Below are positions 8,239 to 15,737 of a DNA stretch of 26,008 bases, in pieces (position 1 is the first letter of the stretch; each line of letters begins with the position of its first letter). The position numbers and the translations under genes are program-made. The notes beneath the pieces are model-generated. The model searched no databases. It saw only the letters and a program-made list of their open reading frames with translations, and was not told the origin of the DNA. Source of the DNA: an uncultured Faecalibacterium sp. GTDB lineage: Bacteria > Bacillota > Clostridia > Oscillospirales > Ruminococcaceae. Location: NCBI GenBank assembly GCA_900539945.1, contig UQDV01000034.1:1-26008 (forward strand), written 5' to 3'.

Positions 8239-9204
8239 TCAGCACTTTTCCAACACACGCAGATGAGCCGACCGGCTGCGCCGGTTTTCTTCCAGCTCCT
8301 GCGTGTTGGCTTCAATGGGTTTGCGGGTAATGAGCTTTGCCTTGGCCTTGCCGCCGCACACACACACCGGGAACTCCGGCGGGCAGGTGCAGGCCGTGGC
8401 CCAGCGGCGGAACTTGTTTTTCACCAGCCGGTCCTCCAGCGAGTGGAAGGTGATCACGCACAGCCGCCCGCCGGGCGCAAGATGCTCGAAAATGGTGTCC
8501 AGCCCCTCTTCCAGCGCATCCAGCTCATGGTTCACGGCAATGCGCAGCGCCTGAAAGGTGCGGCGGGACGGGTTCTTGTTCTTGCGCCGCTCCGCCGGCG
8601 GCATGGCGCTGGCCACAATGTCGGCCAGCTGCAAAGTGGTCTCGATGGGCGCGTTCTCCCGCGCTTCCTCGATCTTGCCGGCGATCTGCCAGGCAAAGGG
8701 TTCTTCGCCGTAGTCCCGCAGGATGCGGGCCAGGTCCTCACGGCTGAGGGTGTTCACCAGATCTGCCGCCGTCTCACCCTGCTGGCTCATCCGCATGTCC
8801 AGCGGTGCATCTGCCCGGTAGGAAAAGCCCCGGGCCGCGTCGTCCAACTGGTGGCTGGAAACGCCCAGATCCAGCAGTGCACCGTTGATCTTGTCGATGC
8901 CCAGCTCTTCCAGCGCCTGCCCGGCGTAGCGGAAGTTGATCTGCACCACGGTGGCCGGCAGCCCGGCCAGACGGGCCCGGGCCGTCTGCACGGCGTCGGG
9001 GTCCTGATCCAGCGAGATCAGCCGCCCGCCCTTTGCAGCGTCCAGCCGCAGGGCGATCTGGCGGGAGTGGCCCGCACCGCCCGCGGTGCCGTCCAGATAG
9101 GTGCCCGCCGGGTCGATGGCCAGCCCTTCCAGGCATTCGTTCAATAGAACCGGGATATGCTCAAATGAGGTCGGGTCAAAGGGCACGTTTTCTTCTGAAG
9201 CCAT
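8239..9204 (-). CDS. rsmH: RsmH (MraW), 16S rRNA C1402 N4-methyltransferase
   Basis: This 321-residue SAM-dependent enzyme methylates N4 of C1402 in 16S rRNA. The N-terminal segment FDPTSFEHIPVLLNECLEGL and the SAM-binding GTAGGAGHS motif are typical, as are ALLDLGVSSHQLD, the internal helical region with FQALRIAVN, and the final RSAHLRVLEK. A GTG two codons upstream at 9210 is possible, but AAAGGAGG ends only 2 bases before it; the same site is 8 bases from the ATG at 9204, which I chose. It follows mraZ by 37 bases, the usual order at the head of a dcw operon. Confidence 0.96.
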   Translation of the reverse strand: MASEENVPFDPTSFEHIPVLLNECLEGLAIDPAGTYLDGTAGGAGHSRQIALRLDAAKGGRLISLDQDPDAVQTARARLAGLPATVVQINFRYAGQALEELGIDKINGALLDLGVSSHQLDDAARGFSYRADAPLDMRMSQQGETAADLVNTLSREDLARILRDYGEEPFAWQIAGKIEEARENAPIETTLQLADIVASAMPPAERRKNKNPSRRTFQALRIAVNHELDALEEGLDTIFEHLAPGGRLCVITFHSLEDRLVKNKFRRWATACTCPPEFPVCVCGGKAKAKLITRKPIEANTQELEENRRSRSAHLRVLEKC

Positions 9205-9241
9205 TGGCACGGCCTCCTTTCTCTCTTACAGAATTCTTATG

Positions 9242-9661
9242 TCAGATGTGCAGGCTGCGCAGCCGGGCTGCACGCTGCTCATTGCTCACCGCCGCGCGGC
9301 GGGCGTTCCAGACGTCGGTGGCCCAGATCTCGGCGTGGTTGCGGTTGCCGATGATGGTCACATCCTTTTCCAGCCCGGCATAGCTGCGCAGCTCTGCCGG
9401 CAGAAGGATGCGTCCCTGCTTGTCCGGCACCACCTCGCAGGCGGTGCTGAACAGATCACCGGACACCTCCCAGCTGTCCATCAGCTCGTCGGCCTCCAGC
9501 TTTTCCGCCAGCTTTTCCACCTCGGGCAGCGGCAGTGCGAACAGGCAGTTGTCCACCCATTCCAGCACCACGAAGCTCTCGCCCATGGCGTCGCGGAACT
9601 TTGCGGGGAAGTTCAGCCGCCCTTTGGCGTCGATGGTATAGTCATACCGGCCAAAGAACAT
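9242..9661 (-). CDS. mraZ: MraZ, transcriptional regulator of the dcw operon
   Basis: This 139-residue protein has two SpoVT/AbrB-like swapped-hairpin halves. The first starts MFFGRYDYTIDAKGRLNFPAKFR, written here only as the family signature DAKGRL near residue 11; the second has the matching DKQGRILLPAELR. MraZ forms a ring-shaped oligomer that binds repeated TGGG boxes in its own promoter region and represses the operon. An in-frame upstream start would add 25 residues through the operator; the ATG at 9661 is preferred because it gives the normal family length and has AAAGGGGG upstream. Three matching boxes lie at 9698-9727, so autoregulation is well supported by the sequence. Confidence 0.96.
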   Translation of the reverse strand: MFFGRYDYTIDAKGRLNFPAKFRDAMGESFVVLEWVDNCLFALPLPEVEKLAEKLEADELMDSWEVSGDLFSTACEVVPDKQGRILLPAELRSYAGLEKDVTIIGNRNHAEIWATDVWNARRAAVSNEQRAARLRSLHI

Positions 9662-9697
9662 GCTGCCTGCCCCCTTTCGGGGCTGTGGAGAGGGCCT

Positions 9698-9727
9698 TTG
9701 CCCTACTTTTACCCACTTTACCCCACT
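9698..9727 (-). promoter_or_regulatory. MraZ operator, three 10-bp direct repeats
   Basis: Reading the minus strand, AGTGGGGTAA, AGTGGGTAAA and AGTAGGGCAA follow each other without gaps. This matches the known MraZ target, TGGG-type boxes at 10-bp spacing. They lie just downstream of the mraZ promoter, in the 5' untranslated region, where MraZ binding would block initiation or early elongation. Confidence 0.85.
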
Positions 9728-9738
9728 GACACACATTT

Positions 9739-9767
9739 ATTGTAGCAAATCAAGCCCCCGATTGCAA
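9739..9767 (-). promoter_or_regulatory. Sigma-A promoter of the dcw operon (PmraZ)
   Basis: TTGCAA (9762-9767) and TACAAT (9739-9744) are separated by exactly 17 bases, with TG one base before the -10 box. It lies between the upstream operon's terminator and the MraZ boxes, so it should drive mraZ and the genes after it. Confidence 0.85.
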
Positions 9768-9802
9768 GGTTTTTTGTCCCTGTTTTTGCGGCAAAATGTC
9801 AC

Positions 9803-9843
9803 AAAAAAAGTCCCTGCGGGCCGTCATTTTTGCCTGCAGGGAC
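9803..9843 (-). terminator. Terminator of the rsmD / coiled-coil operon
   Basis: A 12-bp stem with one G-U pair (GTCCCTGCGGGC with GCCTGCAGGGAC) is followed on the minus strand by seven T residues. It lies 35 bases after the stop of the coiled-coil gene and insulates the dcw operon from upstream transcription. Confidence 0.88.
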
Positions 9844-9878
9844 GCATCATTTTGCCATGTGTGGAATTTGTGTGGAAA

Positions 9879-10340
9879 TCAGCCGTTTTTCTTGGCGTTC
9901 TGGCGCAGGTTGGCGCGCACGTTCTTTACCTGTGCGGCATTCTCCACCATCGCCTCTTCCGTGGTCTTGAGCATGTTGTCGCAGTAGTCGGTCACGGTCT
10001 GACGCAGCGTGCGCGACTCGCTCTGGGCAGCGGCGGTGATCTCGGCGGCGCGCTGCTGGGCAGCCTTCACGATCTCGGCATCGCTCACCAGGATGCGGGC
10101 GCGCTCCTCGGCCTTCTTCACGATGGCCTGGGCCTGTGCATTGGCCGTGTCCACGATCCGGGCACGGTCGTTCACGATCTGCTGGGCCTGCCGCAGCTCG
10201 CCGGGCAGGTTTGCGCGGATATCATCCAGATAATCCCGGACCTTTTCCACGTCCACCAGACGCTTGCCGCCGGACAGCGGCATGCTGGTGCTCTCTTCCA
10301 GCGTATCTTCAATGGTGTCCAAAAGCTCGTTCACGTTCAT
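9879..10340 (-). CDS. Coiled-coil protein of unknown function next to rsmD
   Basis: This 153-residue soluble protein is almost entirely helical and charged. It starts MNVNELLDTIEDTLEES and has a long Ala/Gln/Glu/Arg-rich heptad region (about residues 60-150), for example AEERARILVSDAEIVKAAQQ. No enzymatic motif is visible. Similar proteins near rsmD in clostridia are often named after the ATPase b/E/H stalk subunits only because of coiled-coil resemblance; that name should not be trusted. The ATG at 10340 is preceded by AGGAGGGGG and overlaps the rsmD stop as ATGA, so the two are translationally coupled. An upstream in-frame start would add 14 residues inside rsmD without a better ribosome binding site. 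Confidence 0.85.
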   Translation of the reverse strand: MNVNELLDTIEDTLEESTSMPLSGGKRLVDVEKVRDYLDDIRANLPGELRQAQQIVNDRARIVDTANAQAQAIVKKAEERARILVSDAEIVKAAQQRAAEITAAAQSESRTLRQTVTDYCDNMLKTTEEAMVENAAQVKNVRANLRQNAKKNG

Positions 10341-10900
10341 CGTGCTTCCCCCTCCTGCTGCATGGGCTTCGTATATTTCCACAGCAGCACCTTGCCATAC
10401 TTATACTGCTTCTGCAGGGTCAGGCCGCCCACCTGTGCCGGCAGCACAAGGCCTGTTTCGCTCTCGCACAGCACAGTGCCGCCGGGTGCGGTGCACTTGT
10501 CCACCGCCGGCAGGATCTTTTCCAGCGTACCGCCCCGGAACGGCGGATCCAGCAGCACCACGTCGAACTGCTCCCGGCAGGCCGACAGATACCGGGCGGC
10601 CTCGCCCACATTGACCCGGCTGCGGTCAAACACACCGCAGGTCTTGCAGTTGCGCATCACGATGTTCACCGCCTCGCGGCTCTCATCCAGGAACACGCAC
10701 CGGGCCGCGCCGCGGCTCAGCGCCTCGATGCCCAGCTGTCCGCTGCCGGCATACAGGTCCAGCACCCGCGCGCCCGGCAGGTCGAACTGTACAATGCTGA
10801 ACATGGCCTCCTTCACCTGCGAAAGGGTGGGCCGGGTCACGTCCGTCCCGGGCAGGGCTTCCAGACGCCGTCCCCGGGCTTCTCCTGCGATCACGCGCAT
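10337..10900 (-). CDS. rsmD: RsmD, 16S rRNA G966 N2-methyltransferase
   Basis: This 187-residue SAM-dependent enzyme methylates N2 of G966 in 16S rRNA during 30S assembly. It begins MRVIAGEARGRRLEALPG, a strong family signature, with TRPTLSQVKEAMFSI next. The SAM-binding motif is DLYAGSGQLGIEALSRGA and the catalytic motif is LLDPPF. The long upstream open frame (to 11158) is non-coding: the ATG at 10900 has AAGGAGG 7 bases before it and gives the normal length. The stop overlaps the next gene as ATGA. In many Firmicutes coaD follows rsmD; here the coiled-coil gene takes that place. Confidence 0.95.
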   Translation of the reverse strand: MRVIAGEARGRRLEALPGTDVTRPTLSQVKEAMFSIVQFDLPGARVLDLYAGSGQLGIEALSRGAARCVFLDESREAVNIVMRNCKTCGVFDRSRVNVGEAARYLSACREQFDVVLLDPPFRGGTLEKILPAVDKCTAPGGTVLCESETGLVLPAQVGGLTLQKQYKYGKVLLWKYTKPMQQEGEAR

Positions 10901-10978
10901 GATTTGACCTCCTTCTGGTCGGCCGGGCGCGCTCGCATAGCCTCGCCCGGCGCTGCATATCCTCTTCTGGTTCTTCTT

Positions 10979-11007
10979 ATTATCATCAAACCGTGCATTC
11001 TTGTCAA
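10979..11007 (-). promoter_or_regulatory. Promoter of the rsmD operon
   Basis: TTGACA (11002-11007) and GATAAT (10979-10984) are 17 bases apart, a near-consensus sigma-A promoter. The leader of about 70 bases contains an 8-bp hairpin (GCCGGGCG / CGCCCGGC, 10922-10951) just upstream of the ribosome binding site. The divergent promoter of the flavodoxin-like gene starts 13 bases away. Confidence 0.8.
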
Positions 11008-11020
11008 GTACCGGGGCGCA

Positions 11021-11049
11021 TTGCACGCCCGGAGGCTTTGTGCTACAAT
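11021..11049 (+). promoter_or_regulatory. Promoter of the flavodoxin-like gene
   Basis: TTGCAC (11021-11026) and TACAAT (11044-11049) are 17 bases apart, with an extended TGC before the -10 box. It faces away from the rsmD promoter. Confidence 0.8.
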
Positions 11050-11111
11050 CAGAGTATCGCACAGGCGCCGGGCATTTTGCGGCGCATTTTGGACCAAAGG
11101 AGAGTATTTTT

Positions 11112-11723
11112 ATGAACGTCCTGCTCATCAACGGCAGCCCCCACGAAAAGGGCTGCACCTACACCGCCCTGTCCCTGATCGCCGGGGAGCTGAACAAGGC
11201 CGGTATCGACACCGAGATCCTGCACGTCGGCGGCAAGCCGGTGGGCGGCTGCATCGGCTGCGGCAGCGGCAATGGCTGCGTGTTCGGCGGCGTGGTCAAC
11301 GAGGCCATTGAAAAGGCAAAGACCGCCGACGGCTTCGTGTTTGGCAGCCCGGTGCACTACGCCTCGGCTTCCGGCAACATGACCAGCTTCATGGACCGGC
11401 TGTCCTATGCAGGCGGCAAATATCTGGCCTACAAGCCCGCCGCCATCTGCTGCTCGGCCCGCCGCGCCGGCACCACCACCACACTGGACCAGCTGGTCAA
11501 GTACCCGCAGTTCTTCCACATGCCGCTGGTCAACGGCTCCTACTGGGCCATGGTGCACGGCTCCAATGCCGAGCAGGTGCTGCAGGACGCCGAGGGCTGC
11601 GCCGTGATGCAGGAGCTGGGCCGCAACATGGCCTGGCTGCTGCACTGCATCGAGGCCGGCAAGGCTGCCGGGTTCGACCACCCGCAGAACCCGCCCCGCC
11701 CCATGACGAACTTCATCCGCTGA
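11112..11723 (+). CDS. Flavodoxin-fold NAD(P)H-dependent FMN reductase
   Basis: This 203-residue protein has the flavodoxin-like fold of the NADPH-dependent FMN reductase / iron-sulfur flavoprotein group: the first strand and phosphate loop MNVLLINGSPHEKGCT, then a Cys-rich GGCIGC segment (about residues 45-50), then the flavin-contact segment FGSPVHYASASGNMTSFMDR. Relatives usually have four cysteines as CxxCxxC then C; here only C-x2-C-x5-C is present, so a 4Fe-4S cluster is doubtful and an FMN-only enzyme is likely. The electron acceptor cannot be read from sequence. The ATG at 11112 has AAAGGAGA upstream; an earlier ATG at 11001 overlaps the promoter and is rejected. The gene has its own promoter and terminator and is monocistronic. 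Confidence 0.88.
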   Translation: MNVLLINGSPHEKGCTYTALSLIAGELNKAGIDTEILHVGGKPVGGCIGCGSGNGCVFGGVVNEAIEKAKTADGFVFGSPVHYASASGNMTSFMDRLSYAGGKYLAYKPAAICCSARRAGTTTTLDQLVKYPQFFHMPLVNGSYWAMVHGSNAEQVLQDAEGCAVMQELGRNMAWLLHCIEAGKAAGFDHPQNPPRPMTNFIR

Positions 11724-11728
11724 GCAGT

Positions 11729-11763
11729 ATGCTCCCCCATTCCGGGGGAGCATTTGTTGTTTT
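11729..11763 (+). terminator. Terminator of the flavodoxin-like gene
   Basis: A perfect 10-bp stem, ATGCTCCCCC pairing with GGGGGAGCAT around a 5-base loop, is followed by TTGTTGTTTT. It starts 5 bases after the stop codon. Confidence 0.9.
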
Positions 11764-11820
11764 GGGCAGCACTCTTCCCCTTCTGCCGCCCAAAAGGTGT
11801 ACAAAAAGGGCGGGAGGTGC

Positions 11821-11849
11821 TTTTTTCGTTCATAACTTTGTGCTACTAT
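11821..11849 (+). promoter_or_regulatory. Possible promoter of the GH2 gene
   Basis: An extended -10 box, TGC then TACTAT (11844-11849), lies 39 bases before the GH2 start. The -35 region at 17 bases (11821-11826) is only a T-run. Just upstream, 11768-11826 can form an imperfect hairpin (CCGCCC with GGGCGG, plus outer AGCA..TGCT) ending in six T residues, which may act as a backup terminator. Confidence 0.45.
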
Positions 11850-11888
11850 AAGAAGTAAAGTAACTTTGCTATGGACGGAGACCCGACT

Positions 11889-14276
11889 ATGGAACACTAC
11901 GACTGGAACGACGGCTGGCTGTTTTGCCCCACCTTCGACCCCGCGCTGGTGCGCCCGGAATGCACCGGACTGGAGCTGGAGCCGGTGCGCATCCCGCACA
12001 CGGTCAAGGCCCTGCCCTACAACTATTGCAACGAGAACGACCACCAGCGCCTGTGCGGCTACCGCCGGGAGTTCTTTGCCCCTGCCGAGTGGGCAGGCCG
12101 CACCGTCCTGCTCACCTTCGGAGCCATCGCCCACGACGCCACCGTGTTCTGCAACGGGCGGCGGCTGTTCCACCACGGCTGCGGCTACACCGCCTTTACG
12201 GTGGACCTGACCAGCGCCCTGCATCTGGGCAAGAAGAATGTCGTGGCTGTGCGCTGCGACAGCCGCGAGGACCTGAACATCCCGCCTTTCGGCGGTTCCA
12301 TCGACTACCTGACCTACGGCGGCATCTACCGTGCCGTAAGTCTGGACATCAAGGAGCCCGCCTACCTGCGGGATGTGTTCGTGGAGGCCCGGGCCGAAGG
12401 CGACTTTCGCATTTACACCGCCACGGTGGGCGAGACGGTGGGCTGCACCCTGCAGGCCGAGATCCGCAGCCCCGCCGGAAGCCGGGCCGTCTACCGTGGG
12501 GAACTTGCCCTGCCCATCACCGGCACCCTGAACGGGGTGCATCCGTGGAGCATTGAGCACCCCACCCTGTACACTCTTACCGTAAAGCTCATCCGTCCCG
12601 GCACCAGCGGTCTGCCCGACCGGGTGCTGGACGAAAAGACGGTCCGGTTCGGCTTCCGCACGGTCCAGTTCGTGGCCGGAGGCCTGTACCTGAACGGCCA
12701 GCGGGTGGTGCTGCGGGGCATCAACCGGCACCAGAGCTACGCCTATCAGGGCTACGCCATGCCGGACAGCCTGCAGCGGCTGGATGCCCAGTTCATCAAA
12801 AAGGACCTGGGCTGCAATGCCGTGCGCACCAGCCACTACCCCCAGAGCCCGGCCTTCTTGGATGCCTGCGACGAGCTGGGCCTGCTGGTGTTCACTGAAA
12901 TGCCCGGCTGGCAGCACATCGGCGACGAAGCCTGGAAGGCGCAGGCCCTGCAGAACTGCCGGGAGATGGTGTGCCAGTGCCGCAACCATCCCAGTGTGTT
13001 TTTGTGGGGTGCACGGGTCAACGGCAGCCCCGATGATGAAGCCTTTTACAAGCGCACCAACGAGGCCATCCATCGGCTGGACCCCACCCGCCCCACGGCG
13101 GGTGCCCATATCCGCCGCCGCGAGCAGCTGCTGGAGGATGTGTACGCCTACAACGATTATTCCTACCGGGGCCGAGGCCCCGCCTGTGAGGCCCGCGCCT
13201 CCGTCACCCCGGACATCCGCAAGGGCTACCTCATCAGCGAGTTCGGCGGGCAGAACTTCCCGGCCAAGCCCTTTGACGATGAGGCCCACCGGCTGGTGCA
13301 GGCCCTGCATTTTGCCGCCGTGCTCAACGATTCCATTGCCCAGCAGGGCGTGGCCGGCAGCTTTGGCTGGTGCCTGGCCGACTACAACACCCACCGGGAA
13401 TTCGGCAGCGGCGACCGCATCTGCTACCACGGCGTGATGGATCTGTTCCGCAACCCGAAGCTCTCCGCCGCCGTGTACGCCAGCCAGAAAACACCCCGCG
13501 CTCCTTCGGACATCGTGCTGGAAGTCTCTTCCGCCATGGCACTGGGGGACCTGCCTGGCGGGGTACCGGGGGCCTGCTGGGTGTTCACCAACGCCGAGAG
13601 CGTGCGTCTGTACCGCGGCAATGACTTCGTGGCCGAATTTGCCCCCGACCGGCGCGGCCGGTTTGCGGCGCTGCCGCACCCACCCATCGAGATCAACGAC
13701 TTTGTGGGCTCCCTGCTGGAAAAGTATGAGGGGATGGACCATGCTTCTGCCTTGCAGGCAGCTGCCATCCTGAACGAGCTGCGCCGGGACGCCATGGAGC
13801 CTTCGCCCCTGTCCCGGGCACGGATGCTCTCGCTGCGGCTGGGCTGGAACGATGTGCTGCGGATGTACTACAAGTACATCGGCGTGCTGGGCAGCCCTGC
13901 CGCCGAATACCGCTTTGAGGCCGTCTGGCACGGCCGGGCGGTGCGCACCGTGGTGCGGGAGCCGGTGCAGAGCGTCCGGCTGGAATGCGTGGTGCACAAC
14001 CCCATCCTGACCGACGGCCCCACCTGGGACTGCGCTGCCGTGAGCCTGCGCGCCATCGACCAGAACGGCAACCTGCTGCCCTACTGCGGCGAGGCCGTGC
14101 AGCTGCGCACCGAGGGCCCCGTGAAGATCCTGGGGCCTGCCGTCGTACCGCTGCGGGGCGGCATGGGCGGCACCTATCTGGCCACCACCGGCGAGGCCGG
14201 GCGGGCCGTGCTGCACTGCCGCATGGAGGGCGCGCTGGACACCGAAGCCTATCTGACCATCCGCTGCCGGGAGTAA
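11889..14276 (+). CDS. Glycoside hydrolase family 2 protein, acid/base Glu replaced by Gly
   Basis: This 795-residue protein has the GH2 order: jelly-roll sugar-binding domain (about 1-155), Ig-like domain (to about 255), TIM barrel (about 260-535), then C-terminal Ig-like domains including LPYCGEAVQLRTEGP. Family motifs include RTSHYPQSPAFLDACDELGLLVF and LISEFGG, whose Glu451 fits the nucleophile. The acid/base motif, usually HPSV..W....NES, reads HPSVFLWGARVNGS: the Glu after the conserved Asn is Gly379 (codon GGC at 13023-13025). Retaining hydrolysis may therefore be lost or greatly changed. There is no signal peptide, so it is cytosolic. The start at 11889 is chosen because CGGAG precedes it; an ATG at 11871 has no ribosome binding site. 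Specificity (galactosidase, glucuronidase or other) cannot be told. Confidence 0.9.
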   Translation: MEHYDWNDGWLFCPTFDPALVRPECTGLELEPVRIPHTVKALPYNYCNENDHQRLCGYRREFFAPAEWAGRTVLLTFGAIAHDATVFCNGRRLFHHGCGYTAFTVDLTSALHLGKKNVVAVRCDSREDLNIPPFGGSIDYLTYGGIYRAVSLDIKEPAYLRDVFVEARAEGDFRIYTATVGETVGCTLQAEIRSPAGSRAVYRGELALPITGTLNGVHPWSIEHPTLYTLTVKLIRPGTSGLPDRVLDEKTVRFGFRTVQFVAGGLYLNGQRVVLRGINRHQSYAYQGYAMPDSLQRLDAQFIKKDLGCNAVRTSHYPQSPAFLDACDELGLLVFTEMPGWQHIGDEAWKAQALQNCREMVCQCRNHPSVFLWGARVNGSPDDEAFYKRTNEAIHRLDPTRPTAGAHIRRREQLLEDVYAYNDYSYRGRGPACEARASVTPDIRKGYLISEFGGQNFPAKPFDDEAHRLVQALHFAAVLNDSIAQQGVAGSFGWCLADYNTHREFGSGDRICYHGVMDLFRNPKLSAAVYASQKTPRAPSDIVLEVSSAMALGDLPGGVPGACWVFTNAESVRLYRGNDFVAEFAPDRRGRFAALPHPPIEINDFVGSLLEKYEGMDHASALQAAAILNELRRDAMEPSPLSRARMLSLRLGWNDVLRMYYKYIGVLGSPAAEYRFEAVWHGRAVRTVVREPVQSVRLECVVHNPILTDGPTWDCAAVSLRAIDQNGNLLPYCGEAVQLRTEGPVKILGPAVVPLRGGMGGTYLATTGEAGRAVLHCRMEGALDTEAYLTIRCRE

Positions 14277-14405
14277 AATCCGGTCCCTTTCATGATAGAT
14301 TTGCAGTCTGTTCAAAGTTTTATCATGGATGACTGGTATGCTAAAGACAAGGAACATCACAGCAGCGCTCAGCCGCTGTTTTGACAACGAAAAGGACATG
14401 ATCGT

Positions 14406-14801
14406 ATGAGAGAAAAATTCCGTCAGTTCATGGTCGGCCGCTACGGCACCGATGGGTTGAATCAGGCTCTGAGCATCGCCTCCATCGTGATGCTGCTCAT
14501 CTCCCTGCTCACCCGCATCAGCCTGTTCACCTGGCTGGGTCTGGTGCTGCTGATCCTCTGCTATTACCGATCCCTGAGCCGCAATATCTCCAAGCGCACC
14601 GAGGAGAACTACCGCTACTACACCCTGAAAGATCGGGTGGACGGCAAATTCCGTGGTCTGAAAGATCAGTGGGCCAACCGCAAGCTCTACCACTACTACC
14701 GCTGCCCCAAGTGCCGCCAGAAGCTTCGGGTGCCCCGGGGCCGGGGCCGCATCCAGATCTCCTGCCCCCGCTGCGGCACCCAGTTCATCAAAAAGAGCTG
14801 A
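14406..14801 (+). CDS. Small membrane protein with C-terminal zinc ribbon
   Basis: The 131-residue protein has two adjacent membrane segments (about 21-36 and 38-54), a basic linker rich in Tyr, Arg and Lys (about 55-98), and a zinc ribbon with two CPxC knuckles, Cys100/Cys103 and Cys120/Cys123, separated by an Arg-rich loop. Topology suggests the ribbon is cytoplasmic. I do not recognise a named family or function; the ribbon could bind nucleic acid or protein. It ends 3 bases before the DUF5685 gene, so the two should be translationally coupled. AAAGGA precedes the ATG. The 129-base gap after the GH2 gene contains a weak inverted repeat (CATGATA at 14291, TATCATG at 14321) but no clear promoter or terminator, so co-transcription with GH2 is possible. 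Confidence 0.85.
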   Translation: MREKFRQFMVGRYGTDGLNQALSIASIVMLLISLLTRISLFTWLGLVLLILCYYRSLSRNISKRTEENYRYYTLKDRVDGKFRGLKDQWANRKLYHYYRCPKCRQKLRVPRGRGRIQISCPRCGTQFIKKS

Positions 14802-14804
14802 GCC

Positions 14805-15656
14805 ATGTTTGGATATGTGATCCCGAACCACACCGCCCTCTCCCCGGAGGCGCAGGCGCGCTACCGCACCGCCTACTGCGGGCTGTGCCGCCGCATCGAC
14901 GCGCTGCACGGACTGCGGGGGCGGTTTACGCTGAGCTACGATCTCACCTTTCTGGACCTGCTGCTGTGCAGCCTGTATGAGGGTGAGAGCGAACTTTCCA
15001 CCGGATGCAGCCGCTGCCCGGTGCACCCGCTGCACGGCGTGAACTGGCGGTCCAGCGGCCCCACCGACTACTGTGCCGACCTGAGCGTGGCGCTGCATTA
15101 CTACAATGCCGAGGACAAATGGAAGGATGACCACAACCTGCTGGGCCTCGGCTATGAAAAACTGCTGTCCGGCTGCCGCACCGACGCCGAAGCCCGCTGG
15201 CCCCGGCAGTGTGCCGCCATCCGCAGCTGTCTGGCCCGGCTTGCAGAATACGAAGCCGCCGGCAGCGAGGACCTAGACGCCGTGTCCGGCTGCTTTGGCG
15301 AGCTGATGGCCGAATTGTTCGACTACAAGCAGGACCACTGGTCGCCGGAGCTGCGCAGCCTGGGCTTCCATCTGGGCAAGTTCATCTATCTGATGGACGC
15401 CTACGACGATCTGGCCCGCGACAAGCGGAAGGACGCCTACAATCCCCTCAAAACCATGAGCGAGCAGCCCGGCTACGAGGAAGAGATGCGGGAAATTTTT
15501 GAGTTACTGCTGGCACGCTGTGCCAAATGTTTTGAGCGCCTGCCCTGCGTGGAGGACGCCGACCTGCTGCGCAACATCCTGTATTCCGGCGTATGGCTGA
15601 AGTACAACTGCAACAATGCAAAGCGCTCCGGCCGGGATGCCGAAGCATCCACTTGA
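14805..15656 (+). CDS. DUF5685 family protein, function unknown
   Basis: This 283-residue protein matches my memory of DUF5685 proteins, which start MFGY and are found in clostridia. It begins MFGYVIPNHTALSPEAQARY, followed by CGLC (25-28) and a second Cys pair, CSRC (68-71), then a largely helical body. Two acidic helical motifs stand out: EDKWKDD (103-109) and YLMDAYDDLARDKRKDAYNP (about 195-214). Paired Asp-rich motifs on separate helices resemble the layout of trans-isoprenyl and squalene/phytoene synthases, but this is a pattern comparison only and no function is established. No signal peptide or clear membrane segment is visible. It sits 3 bases after the zinc-ribbon gene and 81 bases before a J-domain gene, suggesting a joint role. 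Confidence 0.85.
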   Translation: MFGYVIPNHTALSPEAQARYRTAYCGLCRRIDALHGLRGRFTLSYDLTFLDLLLCSLYEGESELSTGCSRCPVHPLHGVNWRSSGPTDYCADLSVALHYYNAEDKWKDDHNLLGLGYEKLLSGCRTDAEARWPRQCAAIRSCLARLAEYEAAGSEDLDAVSGCFGELMAELFDYKQDHWSPELRSLGFHLGKFIYLMDAYDDLARDKRKDAYNPLKTMSEQPGYEEEMREIFELLLARCAKCFERLPCVEDADLLRNILYSGVWLKYNCNNAKRSGRDAEAST

Positions 15657-15681
15657 TTTTTCCACGACGATACGGTAGACT
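15653..15681 (+). promoter_or_regulatory. Likely promoter of the J-domain gene
   Basis: TTGATT (15653-15658) and TAGACT (15676-15681) are 17 bases apart; the -35 box overlaps the stop codon of the DUF5685 gene. The boxes are moderate matches, so the J-domain gene may have both its own promoter and read-through from upstream. Confidence 0.5.
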
Positions 15682-15737
15682 ATAGAGTATTGTGCGGCAT
15701 TGCGGCCGCGCGAAATGAGACGTGAGGAAGTATATCC

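Noticed and set aside
10922..10951. Hairpin in the rsmD leader as a possible riboswitch
   Set aside because: A single 8-bp stem without any conserved riboswitch core; likely a simple leader structure.
11001..11111. N-terminal extension of the flavodoxin-like protein from the ATG at 11001
   Set aside because: It would begin upstream of the promoter and lacks a ribosome binding site; the ATG at 11112 gives the family N-terminus directly.
14291..14327. Inverted repeat CATGATA / TATCATG between GH2 and the zinc-ribbon gene
   Set aside because: Only 7 bp with a 23-base loop and no T-run; not enough for a terminator or named operator. Mentioned in the zinc-ribbon entry only.
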